DNA from: Cystobacter ferrugineus
GTDB taxonomy: Bacteria; Myxococcota; Myxococcia; Myxococcales; Myxococcaceae
DNA length: 64,000 nt
Assembly (NCBI RefSeq): GCF_001887355.1
Contig: NZ_MPIN01000016.1
Location: forward strand, 62,842 to 126,841
Direction of reading: 5' to 3'
This document shows positions 7,904-17,514 of this stretch, piece after piece. Position numbers and translations under genes: made by a program. Below the pieces are notes generated by a model that had not been told where the DNA came from, ran no database searches, and saw nothing but the letters and a program-made list of their open reading frames with translations. Position 1 is the stretch's first letter; each line of letters begins with the position of its first letter.

Positions 7904-8776
7904 ATGCGAGCGGATTTGTTCGTGTGCAGCGGTGTCCTCATCGTCGGGCTGATGGCGGCGTGCCGCGGCGATGTCATCACCCCGGATGCGGGCACGGGCA
8001 CTGATTCCGGAGTGTTCCGGGATGGAGGAACTTCAGGTGTCCCGGATCCGGGAACGGAAACGGGTTGCGACGTGGCGACGCAGACGGGCTGCGCGGCCGG
8101 CGCGGTGTGCCTGCGGGGAGTGCTCTCGGATGGGGGCCTGGGCACCCTGTGCTTCTCGGGAGAGTGCGATCCGGTGGCGCAGAACTGTCCCGAGGGCAAC
8201 CGGTGCGCCTACGTGCGGCGTGACAACGTGACGACCCGCCGCTGCATCCCGGCGAGCACGGGCACGGTGACCGAGGGCGGCGCCTGCCAGAGCGTCACGA
8301 CGGCCGAGGGCGACTTCCATGACACGTGCGCGCCGGGACTGTCCTGTACGGATCGCTCCACCTCGTCGGGGGGAACCACGTTCACCTGCCAGCGCTTCTG
8401 CCACAGCGGTGAGCAGTGCACCGCGCCCCTCGACTGCATCGACGTGCTGCGCTTCGAGGGCTCCAACGAGCGGCCGAGGGTGTGTGGCACGCCCGGCTCC
8501 GCGTGCGACGTGCTCGCGCGTGACTGCACGGACTCGCGCGGGTGCTACCCCTCGCCGAAGAGCGGTGGCGTGTGCGTGACGCCGGGGACACTCGCCGAGG
8601 GCGAGCCGTGCGCGTACGTGAATGACTGCCAGGAGGGCAGCGCCTGCGTGAAGAACGGGACGGGCCTGGTGTGCCGCCGGCTGTGCCGCGCGCCCTCGGG
8701 CTCGCCGGGCTGCGACAGCGGGCAGACGTGCCAGGGCCTCCAGGACTACCCCGGCGTGGGCGTCTGCGTGCGGTAG
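7904..8776 (+). CDS. Cysteine-rich lipoprotein, function unknown
   Basis: 290-residue putative lipoprotein. The signal peptide ends in GVLIVGLMAAC, giving a lipobox Cys near residue 20, and is followed by an Asp/Gly/Thr-rich spacer. The remainder has more than 20 cysteines in EGF-like or dickkopf-like spacing (for example CDVATQTGCAAGAVC, CDVLARDCTDSRGC), as in many myxobacterial surface lipoproteins. The start ATG has GGGAG 6 bases upstream. No enzymatic motif is visible. It is divergent from the PilZ gene and converges on ppc with a hairpin between. Confidence 0.75.
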   Translation: MRADLFVCSGVLIVGLMAACRGDVITPDAGTGTDSGVFRDGGTSGVPDPGTETGCDVATQTGCAAGAVCLRGVLSDGGLGTLCFSGECDPVAQNCPEGNRCAYVRRDNVTTRRCIPASTGTVTEGGACQSVTTAEGDFHDTCAPGLSCTDRSTSSGGTTFTCQRFCHSGEQCTAPLDCIDVLRFEGSNERPRVCGTPGSACDVLARDCTDSRGCYPSPKSGGVCVTPGTLAEGEPCAYVNDCQEGSACVKNGTGLVCRRLCRAPSGSPGCDSGQTCQGLQDYPGVGVCVR

Positions 8777-8795
8777 CGCGCCCTTGCCCGCGCTT

Positions 8796-8824
8796 CCGGG
8801 GCCTCGGATGACGAGAGGCCCCGG
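8796..8824. terminator. Bidirectional hairpin between lipoprotein gene and ppc
   Basis: 10-bp stem CCGGGGCCTC with GAGGCCCCGG and a 9-base loop, lying between the convergent stop codons. Confidence 0.65.
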
Positions 8825-8834
8825 AGCCGTGGCC

Positions 8835-11504
8835 TCACCCCGTGTTGCGCATGCCCACGGCGATGCCGGCGAGCGTGAGCAACAGGGGCCGATCGCACTG
8901 GTCCTCTCCCGCGCGCTTGCGCCGCAGCAGCTCCACCTGGAGGAAGGACATGGGATCGATGTAGGGATTGCGCAGGGCGATGCTCTGCTGGAGCTGGCGG
9001 TTGTTGGCGAGCAGGCGCTTCTCACCCGTCACCCGCTTCACCCAGCGGCGGGTGCGCGAGTACTCGGCGCGGATGCGCTCCCACAAGGGCCGCGTGGACT
9101 CGGGCGCCAGCGCCGCGTAGCGCGAGGCGATGGCGATGTCCGACTTGGCGAGCACCATGGCCACGTTGTCGATGACGGCGTGGAAGTAGGGCCACTGCCG
9201 GTACATGCGCGTGAGCAGCGTGAGGCCCCCGGGACGCGAGCCCAGCTCCTCCAGCGCCGAGCCCACCCCGTACCAGCCGGGGATGATGGCGCGGTTCTGC
9301 GTCCAGGAGAACACCCAGGGGATGGCGCGCAGGGACTCGAGGCCTCCGGCGGCGCGCTTGCTGGGACGCGAGCCGATGGGCAGCGCGGCGATCTCCTCGA
9401 TGGGGGTGGCCGCCTGGAAGAAGGGCACGAAGCGCTCGTCCTCCCAGACGAGCGCGCGGTAGGCGCGGCGGCCCATCTCCGCCAGCTCGTCGAAGGCGGC
9501 GCGGAAGGCGGGCTCCTCCTCCGGGGCCAGGCGTGGCTGCGCGTCGAGCGAGTGCAGCAGCACGCCACCCAGCACCAGCTCCAGGGTGCGCCGGGCCAGC
9601 TCGGGCCGGGCATACTTGTGATCCAACGCCTCGCCCTGCTCGGTGGCCTTGTAGGTGCCGCCGACGCTGCCCGGGGGCAGCGCGAGGATGGCCTGCTGGG
9701 CGGGCCCACCGCCGCGCGCCACCGTCTCGCCGCGGCCGTGGAAGAGGCGCAGCCGCACCCCCGCCTCGCGCGCCACCTGGGTGAGCGCGGACTGAGCGCG
9801 GTAGAGCGCGGCGCTCGCGGCGAGCAGCCCCACCTCCTTGCCCGAGTCGCTGTAGCCCACCATCACCTCCTGGACGCCCCGGGCCGTCAGGTGCCGGCGG
9901 TACTCGGCATGGGTGAACAGCTCGCGCAGCACGCGCGGCCCATCGTCCAGCGCGCCGAGCTGCTCGAAGAGGGGCACCACGTCCACGGTGGCGCACCCGC
10001 GCGCCTCGTCCCACAACCCCGAGGCCCGCGCGCACTCGAACGCCGCCAGCACGTCCTCGGCGCTGGAGGCCATGGAGAGGATGAGCGTGCGGCAGCAGCC
10101 CTCGCCCGACTCGGACTGGGCCTCGCGCATGCGATGGAGCACGGCCAGCAGGCGCTTGCCGCCCTCCGTCGGCTCGGGACCGCCCTTGAGGGACGCGGCG
10201 GCGCTACGCGCGTCCTCGGCGGGGGCGCGCACCTCCAGCTCGGCCAGGTGGAAGCCCACCGCGCGCACCAGGGCGATGAGGCGTTGAATCTTCCGCACGC
10301 CCGCGTGTCCCCCCTTGGCCTCCTGCAACGAGCGCTCGAGCAGATGCAGGTCCGCGAGCAGATCCGCGGGCGAGCGGTAGGCGGCATCGGGAAGCGGCTC
10401 GGTGCGGCCCGCGCGGCGGCCCTCGACGTAGACCAGGGCGGCCTGGAGCCGGCCCTCGATGAAGCGCAGCTTGCGGCGCCAGGGCTCGCCCTCGGTGCGC
10501 GCGCCGTAGCGGGCCATCACCTCGGGCAGGGCGCGGGCGTCCTGCTCGAGCGAGGCCTGGAGCTCCTCGGAGACATGGGTATGGCGCTCGGACTGGGTGA
10601 GCACCCAACCCAGCCGGGCGATCTGCGTGCGCAGGGCGCGCAGTCCGCGGGCGCGGTGGGCGCGCAGGGTGTCCGCGAACACCTCGGGAGTCACCAGCGG
10701 GTTGCCATCCATGTCCCCGCCCACCCACGAGTGCAGACGCACGGGGGTGGCGAGCACACCCAACGGCTCGCCATAGGCGCGCTCGAAGGCCCAATCGAGC
10801 GTCTCGGGCATGAGCGCGAGCTGCTCGGCGAGCACCTCCTCCACGTACCAGAGGACATTCTTCACCTCGTCGCCCACGGTGGGGCGCTCGCGCCGCAGCT
10901 CGTCCGTCTGCCAGAGGGCGGAGATCTCCTCGCGCATGGCCGCGTGGGTGTCGGCCTTCTCGCGCGGGGTGAGCTGGCAGCGGTCGCGGTTCTCGAGGAG
11001 CCGGGCGAGGCGGTACGTCTTCTCCAGCACCGTGCGGCGAGCGGCCTGGGTGGGGTGCGCGGTGAGGGTGAGGGTGACGCGCATGGACTGGAGCACCTCG
11101 CGCAACCGCGCGGCGCTCACGCCCGCCTGCCGCAGGGACTGCATCACCGCCTCGAGCGACCCCCGCTGGGGGCCCCGGGAGCCGGCGACCTCGTGCTCGC
11201 GGGTGCGGCGGATGCGGTGGTTCTGCTCGACGAGGTTGACGAGGCGGAAGTACGTGGAGAAGGCGCGCAGCACGGGCTCGGCCTGGCTCAGGGGCATACG
11301 GCGCAGCAGCGCGGCCAGCTCCGAGGCGGCGGCCCGGCGTCCGGACTTGGGGCCCCGTCGCCGATCGATGGAGAGGCGGCGCACGCGCTCCTCCAGCTCG
11401 AAGACGGCCTGACCCTCCTGCTCGATGATCACTTCCCCGAGCAGTTGGCCCAGCAGCCGGACGTCCTGGCGCAACGGCAGATCGACGTGACGAATGGGAG
11501 GCAT
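8835..11504 (-). CDS. ppc: Phosphoenolpyruvate carboxylase
   Basis: 889-residue enzyme that carboxylates phosphoenolpyruvate with bicarbonate to oxaloacetate, replenishing the TCA cycle. Signature motifs are all present: TLTAHPTQAARR with the catalytic His, VGGDMDGNPLVTPE, MVGYSDSGKEVGLLAA, LFHGRGETVARGGGP, GTYKATEQGEALDHK, and the invariant C-terminus GMRNTG. The length is normal for the family. It is cytosolic. It sits 59 bases downstream of the helicase gene on the same strand, so cotranscription is possible, and it ends at a hairpin shared with the convergent lipoprotein gene. Confidence 0.97.
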   Translation of the reverse strand: MPPIRHVDLPLRQDVRLLGQLLGEVIIEQEGQAVFELEERVRRLSIDRRRGPKSGRRAAASELAALLRRMPLSQAEPVLRAFSTYFRLVNLVEQNHRIRRTREHEVAGSRGPQRGSLEAVMQSLRQAGVSAARLREVLQSMRVTLTLTAHPTQAARRTVLEKTYRLARLLENRDRCQLTPREKADTHAAMREEISALWQTDELRRERPTVGDEVKNVLWYVEEVLAEQLALMPETLDWAFERAYGEPLGVLATPVRLHSWVGGDMDGNPLVTPEVFADTLRAHRARGLRALRTQIARLGWVLTQSERHTHVSEELQASLEQDARALPEVMARYGARTEGEPWRRKLRFIEGRLQAALVYVEGRRAGRTEPLPDAAYRSPADLLADLHLLERSLQEAKGGHAGVRKIQRLIALVRAVGFHLAELEVRAPAEDARSAAASLKGGPEPTEGGKRLLAVLHRMREAQSESGEGCCRTLILSMASSAEDVLAAFECARASGLWDEARGCATVDVVPLFEQLGALDDGPRVLRELFTHAEYRRHLTARGVQEVMVGYSDSGKEVGLLAASAALYRAQSALTQVAREAGVRLRLFHGRGETVARGGGPAQQAILALPPGSVGGTYKATEQGEALDHKYARPELARRTLELVLGGVLLHSLDAQPRLAPEEEPAFRAAFDELAEMGRRAYRALVWEDERFVPFFQAATPIEEIAALPIGSRPSKRAAGGLESLRAIPWVFSWTQNRAIIPGWYGVGSALEELGSRPGGLTLLTRMYRQWPYFHAVIDNVAMVLAKSDIAIASRYAALAPESTRPLWERIRAEYSRTRRWVKRVTGEKRLLANNRQLQQSIALRNPYIDPMSFLQVELLRRKRAGEDQCDRPLLLTLAGIAVGMRNTG

Positions 11505-11563
11505 GACGCGTCACGCTAGGCCGCCCTCATGCGCCGATCCATGGGGAAACGGAACTATCGCCG

Positions 11564-14122
11564 TCAGGTGCCGATGCGGCGCAGGATGAGCAGCGGCCCG
11601 TCATCCACCTTGCGGTCGGTCAGGTCGATGGCGCAGTCGAGCATCCAGTCGCCATGGCCCTCGGGATCCAGCAGGCGCTGCTGGGCGTCCCACTGCCGCG
11701 GACCCGTCTCCTTGAGCAGGGTGTACGCGGGCCGGCGGGCCTGGGGCGTGAGCACCAGGCTGCCGTGCTCCTCGAAGTACGGCGCCATGGCCGCCTCCAG
11801 CTTCGCCGCGGTCCACGCCTCGCCGCCCGCGTCCAGGCGCAGCAGCGCCACCGCGTCGGCGTAGCGCCGCAGGCCGAGCATGCGCACCAGCCGGTACAGC
11901 TCGTTGCGCACGTGCGCCGCGAAGGCCCGGGGATCGTCGGTGAGATCCTGCGGACGGCGCTCGGGGGCCTCGGCGCGCGGGAGGATTGCCTCGCCCGGGT
12001 TCTTCAGCCGCTCCCACTCGTCCAGGAGGCTCTGGTCGACGTGGCGGATCATCGCCCGCAGCCACTCGATGATGTCCTTGAGCTCGTCGTTGCGGTAGCG
12101 CTCGGGAATCGTCTGGGTGAGGGCCTTGTAGCAGTCCCCCAGGTAGCGCATGAGCACGCCCTCGCTGCGCTGCAGGCCGTACTCGCGCACGTAGTCGTGG
12201 AACGACATGTACCGCTCGTACATGTCGCGCAGGATGGACTTGGGCCGGATGTTCTCCGCGCCCACCCACGGGTGCTTGTCCGCGAAGGCGTTGAAGGTGG
12301 TGTAGATGAAGTCCCGGTTGGGCTTGGGCCACTCGAGCTTATCCAGCTCCGCCATGCGCTCGTCGTACTCCATGCCCCTCGCCTTCATCTCGGCGATCTT
12401 CTGGCCCTTGAGCTCGTGGAGCTGCGCGTAGAGCACCACCTCGGGGTTCTCCAGGATGGACTCCGCGAGCGTCACCACGTCCAGCGCGTACGTCTCCGAC
12501 TCGTGCTCCAGCTTGTTGAGCGTGTCCAGGAGATAGAGCGACAGCGTCTGGTTGAGCGAGAAGTCACGCTGCAGACCCGGCGCCACCGCCACGCTCGCGC
12601 CCGAGCCGCCCTCCCCCTTGCGCACGATCACCAGCCCCGCGTTGCGCAGGGTGCGGAAGCACGCCGCGGCCTCCTTGAGGTTGCGCCGCTTGATGTACTC
12701 CGAGCCATGCGAGCGGAAGACGAGCCGCACCAGGCGCTGATAGCCCTCGGCGCCGCCCACCATCTCGCTCTGCAACAGGTTGAGCAGGAAGCCGTGCGTC
12801 ACCTCGAAGCGCGACTCGAGCGGCTCGGGCAGTCCCGTCTGCAGGCGCTCGAAGGTGTTCTTGTCGTAGTTGACGAAGCCCTTCTGCGGCGGAGGCTTGC
12901 GGGGCAGACGCTTGCCGCCCTTGGCCTCCTTCTGGGCGATCTTCACGTTCTCGATGACGTGCTCGGGCGCCTGGGCCACCACGCTGCCCTGGGTGTCGAA
13001 GCCCTTGCGGCCCGCGCGGCCGGCGATCTGCTGGAAGTCGCGCACGCTCAGCGTGGCGAGCTTCTCGCCGTTGAACTTGAAGAGCTGGGTGAAGAGCACC
13101 GTGCGGATGGGGATGTTCACCCCCACGCCCAGCGTGTCCGTGCCGCTGATGACCTTGAGCAGACCCGTCTGCGCCAGCCGCTCCACGAGCAGCCGGTACT
13201 TGGGCAACAGGCCGGCATGGTGCATGCCGATGCCGTGGCGCAGGAAGCGCTGGAAGTCCTTGCCGTAGGGCGTATCGAAGGGCGCCTCCAGCAGCGCCTG
13301 ACGGATGGCCTCCTTCTCCTCCTTGGTGGAGAAGTCCACGCTCATCAGGTTCTGCGCCTGCTCGGCCGCGGCGCGCTGCGAGAAGTTCACCAGGTAGATG
13401 GGCGCCTTGCCCTGACGGATGAGCTCCTGGAGGGTCTCGTGCAGGGGCGTCTCGCGGTACTCGAAGTCCAGGGGCACCGGGCGCACGGCGCTGCGCACGC
13501 TCGCCACCTCGCGGCCGGTGAACTCCTGGAGCTTCTCCTCGATGAGGTGCGTGTCGCCCAGCGTGGCCGACATCATCAGGAACGTGGTGGACGGCAGGGT
13601 GATGAGCGGAAGCTGCCAGGCGATGCCGCGCTCGCGGTCCGCGTAGTAGTGGAACTCGTCCATCACCACGTAGTCGGCGCGCAGCATGGCGTCGCGCAGG
13701 GCGAGGTTGGAGAGGATCTCCGCGGTGCAGCAGATGATGGGCGCCTCGCGGTTGATGGCCGCGTCACCGGTGAGCAGGCCCACGTTCTCGGCGCCGAAGG
13801 CCTCGCACAGGGCGAAGAACTTCTCGTTGACGAGCGCCTTGATGGGGCAGGTGTAGAAGGACACCTTGCCCTCGGCCATGGCCTTGAAGTGCAGCGCCAT
13901 GGCGACGAGCGACTTGCCCGAGCCGGTGGGCGTCTTGAGGAACAAGTGCTTGCCCCCGAGCAGCTCGAGGATGGCCTCCTCCTGCGCCGGGTAGAGGGAC
14001 AAGCCCGTGGACTCCACCCAGCCGACGAAGCGGGTGAGGATGTCATCGGAGGCCAGGGGGCCGGCGGAGCGGTCGGGTAGCAGGGCCGCGAGCGGCGCCC
14101 GGGGGGATTCAATCGTCTGCAT
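11564..14122 (-). CDS. Ski2-like DEAD/DEAH-box RNA helicase with DUF3516-type C-terminus
   Basis: 852-residue superfamily 2 helicase. Motif I is KTPTGSGKS near residue 65, motif II is VMDEFHYYADRE (DEFH box), motif III is MMSATLGD, and motif VI is QQIAGRAGRKGFDTQG. These place it with Ski2/Mtr4-like RNA helicases. The C-terminal half is mostly helical and matches the DUF3516 region seen in actinobacterial and myxobacterial homologues. ATP-dependent unwinding or remodelling of structured RNA is inferred. I chose ATG 14122 because helicase similarity begins at IESPRAPLAALLP and the upstream extension is unlike the family. It is divergent from a DUF2378 gene. Confidence 0.88.
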   Translation of the reverse strand: MQTIESPRAPLAALLPDRSAGPLASDDILTRFVGWVESTGLSLYPAQEEAILELLGGKHLFLKTPTGSGKSLVAMALHFKAMAEGKVSFYTCPIKALVNEKFFALCEAFGAENVGLLTGDAAINREAPIICCTAEILSNLALRDAMLRADYVVMDEFHYYADRERGIAWQLPLITLPSTTFLMMSATLGDTHLIEEKLQEFTGREVASVRSAVRPVPLDFEYRETPLHETLQELIRQGKAPIYLVNFSQRAAAEQAQNLMSVDFSTKEEKEAIRQALLEAPFDTPYGKDFQRFLRHGIGMHHAGLLPKYRLLVERLAQTGLLKVISGTDTLGVGVNIPIRTVLFTQLFKFNGEKLATLSVRDFQQIAGRAGRKGFDTQGSVVAQAPEHVIENVKIAQKEAKGGKRLPRKPPPQKGFVNYDKNTFERLQTGLPEPLESRFEVTHGFLLNLLQSEMVGGAEGYQRLVRLVFRSHGSEYIKRRNLKEAAACFRTLRNAGLVIVRKGEGGSGASVAVAPGLQRDFSLNQTLSLYLLDTLNKLEHESETYALDVVTLAESILENPEVVLYAQLHELKGQKIAEMKARGMEYDERMAELDKLEWPKPNRDFIYTTFNAFADKHPWVGAENIRPKSILRDMYERYMSFHDYVREYGLQRSEGVLMRYLGDCYKALTQTIPERYRNDELKDIIEWLRAMIRHVDQSLLDEWERLKNPGEAILPRAEAPERRPQDLTDDPRAFAAHVRNELYRLVRMLGLRRYADAVALLRLDAGGEAWTAAKLEAAMAPYFEEHGSLVLTPQARRPAYTLLKETGPRQWDAQQRLLDPEGHGDWMLDCAIDLTDRKVDDGPLLILRRIGT

Positions 14123-14320
14123 GGAAGAGGCAAGTCTAGGCGGGTGCCTCTCCCGGCCGCCGGGAAAAGTGCATCCGCGCTCGCTGATCTCCCCACATGA
14201 GACCACGCTGCTGGCAGGTGGAATCCGCGCACCAGGGAATACACCGAGGGTACATAACTGCACGCTTGCTGAACAGGCATGTAGCTTTGGATCCGCGAGA
14301 CCGGTTATACCTGCATTCCT

Positions 14321-14953
14321 ATGACCAGCGACAAGCTCGTCTACGCAGGAACCGTCGAAGCGCTCTTCCTCCGAGCCCTCGAGAACCGCCTCACGCCCGC
14401 ATGCAGGCAGCGGCTGAAGGACGCGGGGTTGGATCTGGAGCAGAAGCTGTCTCCCACCTACACCCTCGATCAGTGGAAGCAGTTCCTGCGGATCGCGGCC
14501 GACCACGTCTACGCGGGGATGCCCGCGGAGGCGGCGTACTACTCGCTCGGTGAGCGGTTCATCGATGGGTACTTCTCCACCCTCTTCGGGCGCGCGCTGC
14601 TCGGGATGGCCCGGCTGATGGGTCCCCGGAGGACGCTGACGCAGGCAAGGCTGTGTTTCCGCACGAGCGCCAATTGCAGTGAGGTGCGAATCGTGGAGCG
14701 GGGGCCGATGGAGGTGGAGGTGTGGCTGACGGACATCGGCGCCGATCTGCCGACGTTCGTGGCGGGAGTGCTGGCCCGGACGACGGAGCTGTCCGGCGGG
14801 CAGCGTGTGGTGGCGCTCCCCGAGGGCTTCGACGGCCAGTCCGCCACCTACCACGTGCGCTGGTCCGAGCAGACCGACACCGCCGTGGAGGCCGCGCTCG
14901 TCCCTCCGCCCTCCGTGGGTGGGCGGGCCCCCGAGTCCCATCCTCCGGCGTAG
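14321..14953 (+). CDS. TIGR02265/DUF2378 family protein (Myxococcales-restricted)
   Basis: 210-residue protein of a large paralogous family found only in myxobacteria. The family hallmarks are the opening KLVYAGTVEALFLRAL, the LDLEQKLSPTYTLDQW stretch, and GERFIDGYFSTLFGRALLGM. The fold and biochemical role are unknown. The ATG begins right where family similarity starts. I see no good Shine-Dalgarno, but a TATACC box ends about 9 bases upstream (14306-14311), which might give a leaderless transcript. Its presence supports the taxonomic assignment of the window. Confidence 0.85.
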   Translation: MTSDKLVYAGTVEALFLRALENRLTPACRQRLKDAGLDLEQKLSPTYTLDQWKQFLRIAADHVYAGMPAEAAYYSLGERFIDGYFSTLFGRALLGMARLMGPRRTLTQARLCFRTSANCSEVRIVERGPMEVEVWLTDIGADLPTFVAGVLARTTELSGGQRVVALPEGFDGQSATYHVRWSEQTDTAVEAALVPPPSVGGRAPESHPPA

Positions 14954-15091
14954 CTGTTCTTCTTCCGTGGGGAGTGCGTGAGCGAGGAGCCGAGCAGCGC
15001 TCCCGCCCGTGCTCCCTGCTCAGGGGTGAGGCCAGGGCAGTAGCAACTCCAATAGAGACATCGCAACGTCGAGCGTGAAGCGAGCCCTGCA

Positions 15092-15847
15092 TCAGGGATC
15101 GACAGAGCGTGGCTCGGGAGCCTTTTTCCTAACGGGGATGTAGCAATGACCCTGGTACTCAGCCAGCCCACGAGGGCACGGGGCATCAAGTTTGTGCTGA
15201 TTCCAGCATCCTCCACGGATCTCTGTCTCCGTCACGGGGATGCATGGCGGTGTCGCCTGCTCCTTGAAGGGCTTCTCCGGCATGGGGTAACCAATGATGG
15301 GCAGATCATCATCTCGATCGGAGAAAACGATAGGCTCCTTGAGCGTCGATTGGATCCACTCATTGACTTCAGGACATGTCTTCATCTGATCGGGCGCACG
15401 TGGCCAGAGCAGCAGGAACCCCGCCACCAGGGCCGCTCCCACGCCTGCGGCACGCCGCCCCTTCTTCCAGAAACGTGCGCCCGGTAGCGAAGTCTCCCGC
15501 CCGAAGCGGATCTGTGCATCATCCCGAGCATCGAGGCTCGCTAAGCCCCCTGATACCCGGATGAACCCCAAGGTCAGTTCGTGGAGGCTCGGAGTCTCCG
15601 CCTGGACCGATTGCTCGGCGTGCACGACAAGCGCGGGAGGGTCGGTAAAGTGCGTGGTTCGTGCACTCCACGGCGCGCGGGTGCCCCAGCCGTCGCCGCT
15701 TCCCGGCATCAGCACCAGCGCGGGCTCTCCCGTCTCGGTATGGTGTGCCTCGTAGAGCCGCCCCTCATCCTCGGGGATATCCAGGTAGCGTTCGCCCACT
15801 ATGTACGGACCGATCTGGCGGCCCTTCCAATCAGAGTTGTCGCTCAT
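15092..15847 (-). CDS. Kinase-derived membrane protein lacking the catalytic core
   Basis: 251-residue single-pass membrane protein. The first about 80 residues (IGPYIVGERYLDIPEDEG, YEAHHTETGEPALVLMPG) look like the first strands of a Ser/Thr kinase N-lobe, but there is no glycine loop, catalytic lysine, HRD or DFG. A basic stretch and a membrane helix follow (AAGVGAALVAGFLLLWP, about 133-149). The C-terminal domain has GGCW, APCPRGL and GHCYIP cysteines like the tails of myxobacterial kinases. It therefore looks like a kinase with the catalytic domain deleted that still keeps an intact frame and a good RBS (GGGAGGGA). A role as a regulatory or scaffold protein is possible but unproven. Confidence 0.65.
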   Translation of the reverse strand: MSDNSDWKGRQIGPYIVGERYLDIPEDEGRLYEAHHTETGEPALVLMPGSGDGWGTRAPWSARTTHFTDPPALVVHAEQSVQAETPSLHELTLGFIRVSGGLASLDARDDAQIRFGRETSLPGARFWKKGRRAAGVGAALVAGFLLLWPRAPDQMKTCPEVNEWIQSTLKEPIVFSDRDDDLPIIGYPMPEKPFKEQATPPCIPVTETEIRGGCWNQHKLDAPCPRGLAEYQGHCYIPVRKKAPEPRSVDP

Positions 15848-16015
15848 GTCCGTCCCTCCCTGAACTCCCCTCTTCCTACTCCGGATGTTAGGCTGCTGTA
15901 CAGACTCAAGGGGTCATGGGCGGCACATCGCGGCCCTCACCGGAGCCCAGCCACTCCCTGCTCCGGAGGCCTGTGTCTCCAGGCGTCAGGGCCCCTAAAA
16001 AGAGGTGGGTGAGAG

Positions 16016-16990
16016 ATGGCTCGCGGGACGAACCCGGAGCAGTTGGAAGACGAGCTGGTGGAGGCATGCTCCAGCGGGGACGAGGCCCGGGCGCGTGCCC
16101 TGCTGTTGACACGTGGCGAGCAACCTCGGAAGGCAAGAGCCTTGCTGGAGGCGCTGCTGCAAGCCCCTGATACGCGAGCACGACAAGCTGCGGCCTTTGG
16201 CTTGGGCGAACTCGGAGGTCCAGCCAGCACCAGGCGACTGGAACAACAGCTCGTTCTAGAAGAAGCCCGGGGAGATCACGATGGAGCATCCGTCGCGGAG
16301 GCCATTACCCTGGCGCTGGGACGCATCGAAGGAGCGAGTGCACGGGCGAGCCTGAGACGGAGACTGGAGCGGCTTGCCTCGAACAATCCAAACCCCGCGG
16401 ACGTGAACATGGTGGCCTACGAACTTTGGAGAAGGCGCCATCCGGACCTGATCCCCTCTGTTCGGAAGAGCCTGGAACGGCTGGTGCTGCCAGCACCAAA
16501 CGTCCTGAACAGCTTGCTTGTTCTCCTGGAGAAGTCACCCGACGAACTCCGCGCCTGGGCCCTCGACCCCTCGATTCCCATTGAAGACAAGACGGGAGTT
16601 CTCGCGCTTCTCGAGGAAGACTTGCCGGAAGCATTGATTGCCATCCTTCATTCGTTCATCTCCGCGGCCCATGCCTCGTGCGAGACGGCCCCGGGATTGA
16701 AGACGGCAGCCGTGTATTACGTCGAGCGTCTCTGCTCCCTGCTGCTCAAACACAAGGAGCGGGTCCTCTCCGCGCTTCCCGCGCCACTCCGCTCCGAGCT
16801 GCGCGACATGGCACGGAAGATGATTGTGGCCACTGCACCCAACAGTTCCCTGCGAGCCGCGCTCCTGCTCCAGTTCGTCGGCCAGTCCGAGGACGCAGCG
16901 CTGCTTGAGGCACATCGCCCAGCGGAGCCCATCCTGGCCGGGGCTTTCGATGAAGCCGCGAGGGTGTTGCGTGGCCACCAGGAAGAGTAA
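16016..16990 (+). CDS. HEAT-like repeat protein
   Basis: 324-residue all-helical protein with no signal peptide. Repeats such as TRARQAAAFGLGELGGPASTRRL and VAEAITLALGRIEGASARASL have the HEAT/PBS-lyase spacing of paired amphipathic helices with central Gly/Ala. Such proteins are usually protein-binding scaffolds, and no partner is evident. It starts divergently from the kinase relic. Two further small genes follow on the same strand (84 bases, then a 4-base overlap), so the three may form one unit. Confidence 0.65.
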   Translation: MARGTNPEQLEDELVEACSSGDEARARALLLTRGEQPRKARALLEALLQAPDTRARQAAAFGLGELGGPASTRRLEQQLVLEEARGDHDGASVAEAITLALGRIEGASARASLRRRLERLASNNPNPADVNMVAYELWRRRHPDLIPSVRKSLERLVLPAPNVLNSLLVLLEKSPDELRAWALDPSIPIEDKTGVLALLEEDLPEALIAILHSFISAAHASCETAPGLKTAAVYYVERLCSLLLKHKERVLSALPAPLRSELRDMARKMIVATAPNSSLRAALLLQFVGQSEDAALLEAHRPAEPILAGAFDEAARVLRGHQEE

Positions 16991-17073
16991 CCCCACCCCG
17001 TCTCCGCGCGAAGACCGGCCATTCTGGAGGACGAGGAACCTCTGGAGGACCTCCCAGATGAGGAGCATGAACC

Positions 17074-17514
17074 TTGCGTTGCACCCTCTTCAGTCCCGTA
17101 GTTGACCGACAGGCTATCGAAGCGGTGAGCAATGTCCTTTCCGGCTGGTCGCTGGAATTGGAGGGTGAGCCCGAACAATGGACTGCGGCACGGTTCATGA
17201 ATCCTCAAGGAACGTTTGTCCTCACCTCCCAGGAGTTCACCGCCCCCCAGGACTCGTTCAGCAAGATCCTGCTTGGAACCAGCGGTTATTTCTGGCGGCG
17301 CGACGATCTTTCCGCGTCCACGAAGAAAGACATCTTGCGATTCGTGGGTGGGACTCGCTGGCTCCTCGGCATCGTGGGAACCACTGAGGGCCTCGGCCTC
17401 TCGGAAGACGTGTTCCTCAAGGCCGCGTTGGAACTGGCCCGTCGCGTGGGGGGAAGACTCTTCACAGGCACTGAGTTCATCACCCCAGAGCCCTCACCCG
17501 GGACAGGACGATGA
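17074..17514 (+). CDS. Hypothetical protein, 146 aa
   Basis: Small cytosolic alpha/beta protein; I do not recognise the family. I inferred a TTG start because GGAG lies 8 bases upstream. Residues such as FSKILLGTSGYFWRR and RFVGGTRWLLGIVGTTE suggest a mixed-fold domain, with no catalytic motif. Its stop overlaps the start of the next gene in an ATGA, indicating translational coupling. Pairing of two small soluble proteins after a HEAT protein resembles myxobacterial toxin-immunity neighbourhoods, but no toxin is visible. Confidence 0.6.
   Translation: MRCTLFSPVVDRQAIEAVSNVLSGWSLELEGEPEQWTAARFMNPQGTFVLTSQEFTAPQDSFSKILLGTSGYFWRRDDLSASTKKDILRFVGGTRWLLGIVGTTEGLGLSEDVFLKAALELARRVGGRLFTGTEFITPEPSPGTGR

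Noticed and set aside
8784-11519. 911-residue plus-strand open frame opposite ppc
   Set aside because: The minus strand encodes phosphoenolpyruvate carboxylase with all signatures; this one is low-complexity.
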